From NCBI GenBank assembly GCA_947631535.1, contig CANRLU010000012.1:1-35969 (forward strand): 35,969 nt of DNA, given 5' to 3'. The position numbers and the translations under genes are program-made. Below, in pieces: positions 35,703-35,969 of this stretch (its first letter is position 1; every line of letters starts with the position of its first letter). The notes below the pieces were generated by a model. The model had not been told where the DNA came from. It was given only the letters and a program-made list of their open reading frames with translations, and ran no database searches. This DNA is from an uncultured Clostridia bacterium. GTDB taxonomy: Bacteria > Bacillota > Clostridia > Oscillospirales > Ruminococcaceae.

Positions 35703-35969
35703 TCAGGAGATAACGCAGGTCGCCAAAAGGCTTATCTCTTCGCCGACGACCTCGTCTTCATCAAGCCAATCAAACGTCCAGTCGAACCAGTCGTATACGA
35801 GATATTTGCCGTCCTTGTAAACTTTCGGACCCCAGAAAACCGTCGAGACGAGGTTTTTAAAGAGCTTTCCCGTTTCGATATCGTAAACCCCAGCGCCGAT
35901 AAACAGCTTGCCGTTCACGACTCTGTAGCCGTAAATGTCGCCCTCCATAACCTCAAATTTCTTTTCCGA
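35703..35969 (-). CDS. Lipoprotein 6 of the array, C-terminal part (5' end outside window)
   Basis: The frame is open to the right edge, so the track's ATG at 35948 is internal. The visible residues (GDIYGYRVVNGKLFIGAGVY, DIETGKLF, YKDGKYLVYDW) resemble the C-terminal parts of the other paralogues, such as ELRTGDIYRL and YLDGKYIIRY. Signal peptide and Cys/His cluster would lie outside the window, so membership rests on position and the C-terminal pattern. Confidence 0.7.
   Translation of the reverse strand, partial: SEKKFEVMEGDIYGYRVVNGKLFIGAGVYDIETGKLFKNLVSTVFWGPKVYKDGKYLVYDWFDWTFDWLDEDEVVGEEISLLATCVIS

Overview
The window looks like chromosome of a Gram-positive member of the Bacillota, most likely a gut-type Clostridia. 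The evidence is strong AGGAGG-like ribosome binding sites, TTGACA/TATAAT promoters, isopeptide-type pilin and DUF11 adhesin modules, a lactocepin-like S8 protease and many lipoproteins. The species cannot be named from this sequence. Every convincing larger gene lies on the minus strand. The long plus-strand ORFs in the track (1025, 481, 478, 410 and 913 aa and others) are antisense shadows.

Layout from left to right. (1) Positions 1-17442 hold one giant surface-protein gene, read right to left and open at the window edge, with at least 5814 codons. The ORF track misses it because its stop lies outside the window. It encodes a signal peptide, a von Willebrand A domain with a MIDAS motif, about 14 DUF11-type repeats, about 10 SpaA/DUF7601-like repeats and three Spy0128/FctA-like pilin domains. 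(2) Positions 17443-17750 carry a compact DNA switch. A 218-bp segment holds one strong promoter and is bounded by two 24-bp sites in inverted orientation. (3) Positions 17751-18590 encode a complete tyrosine recombinase whose stop codon is 4 bp from the right-hand site. In the orientation shown the promoter points away from the giant gene, so this copy reads as OFF. (4) Positions 18912-25175 encode a 2087-aa secreted S8 protease with its own consensus promoter and terminator. (5) Positions 25685-26699 hold a DeoR-family regulator translationally coupled to a 64-aa HTH protein. (6) From 26826 to the right edge is an ABC-2 permease, its ATPase, and six paralogous lipoproteins (the sixth partial). 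The five lipoproteins seen whole share a Cys4x-Cys-x-His-Cys motif. Several of them have their own near-identical promoters.

The most exciting system is the putative phase-variable expression of a giant adhesin by a dedicated recombinase and an invertible promoter. The second is the expanding lipoprotein/ABC-transporter cluster, where a 33-bp relic of the ATPase start behind lipoprotein 2 records how the array grew by duplication. All functions are inferred from sequence motifs read by eye; no database search was run.
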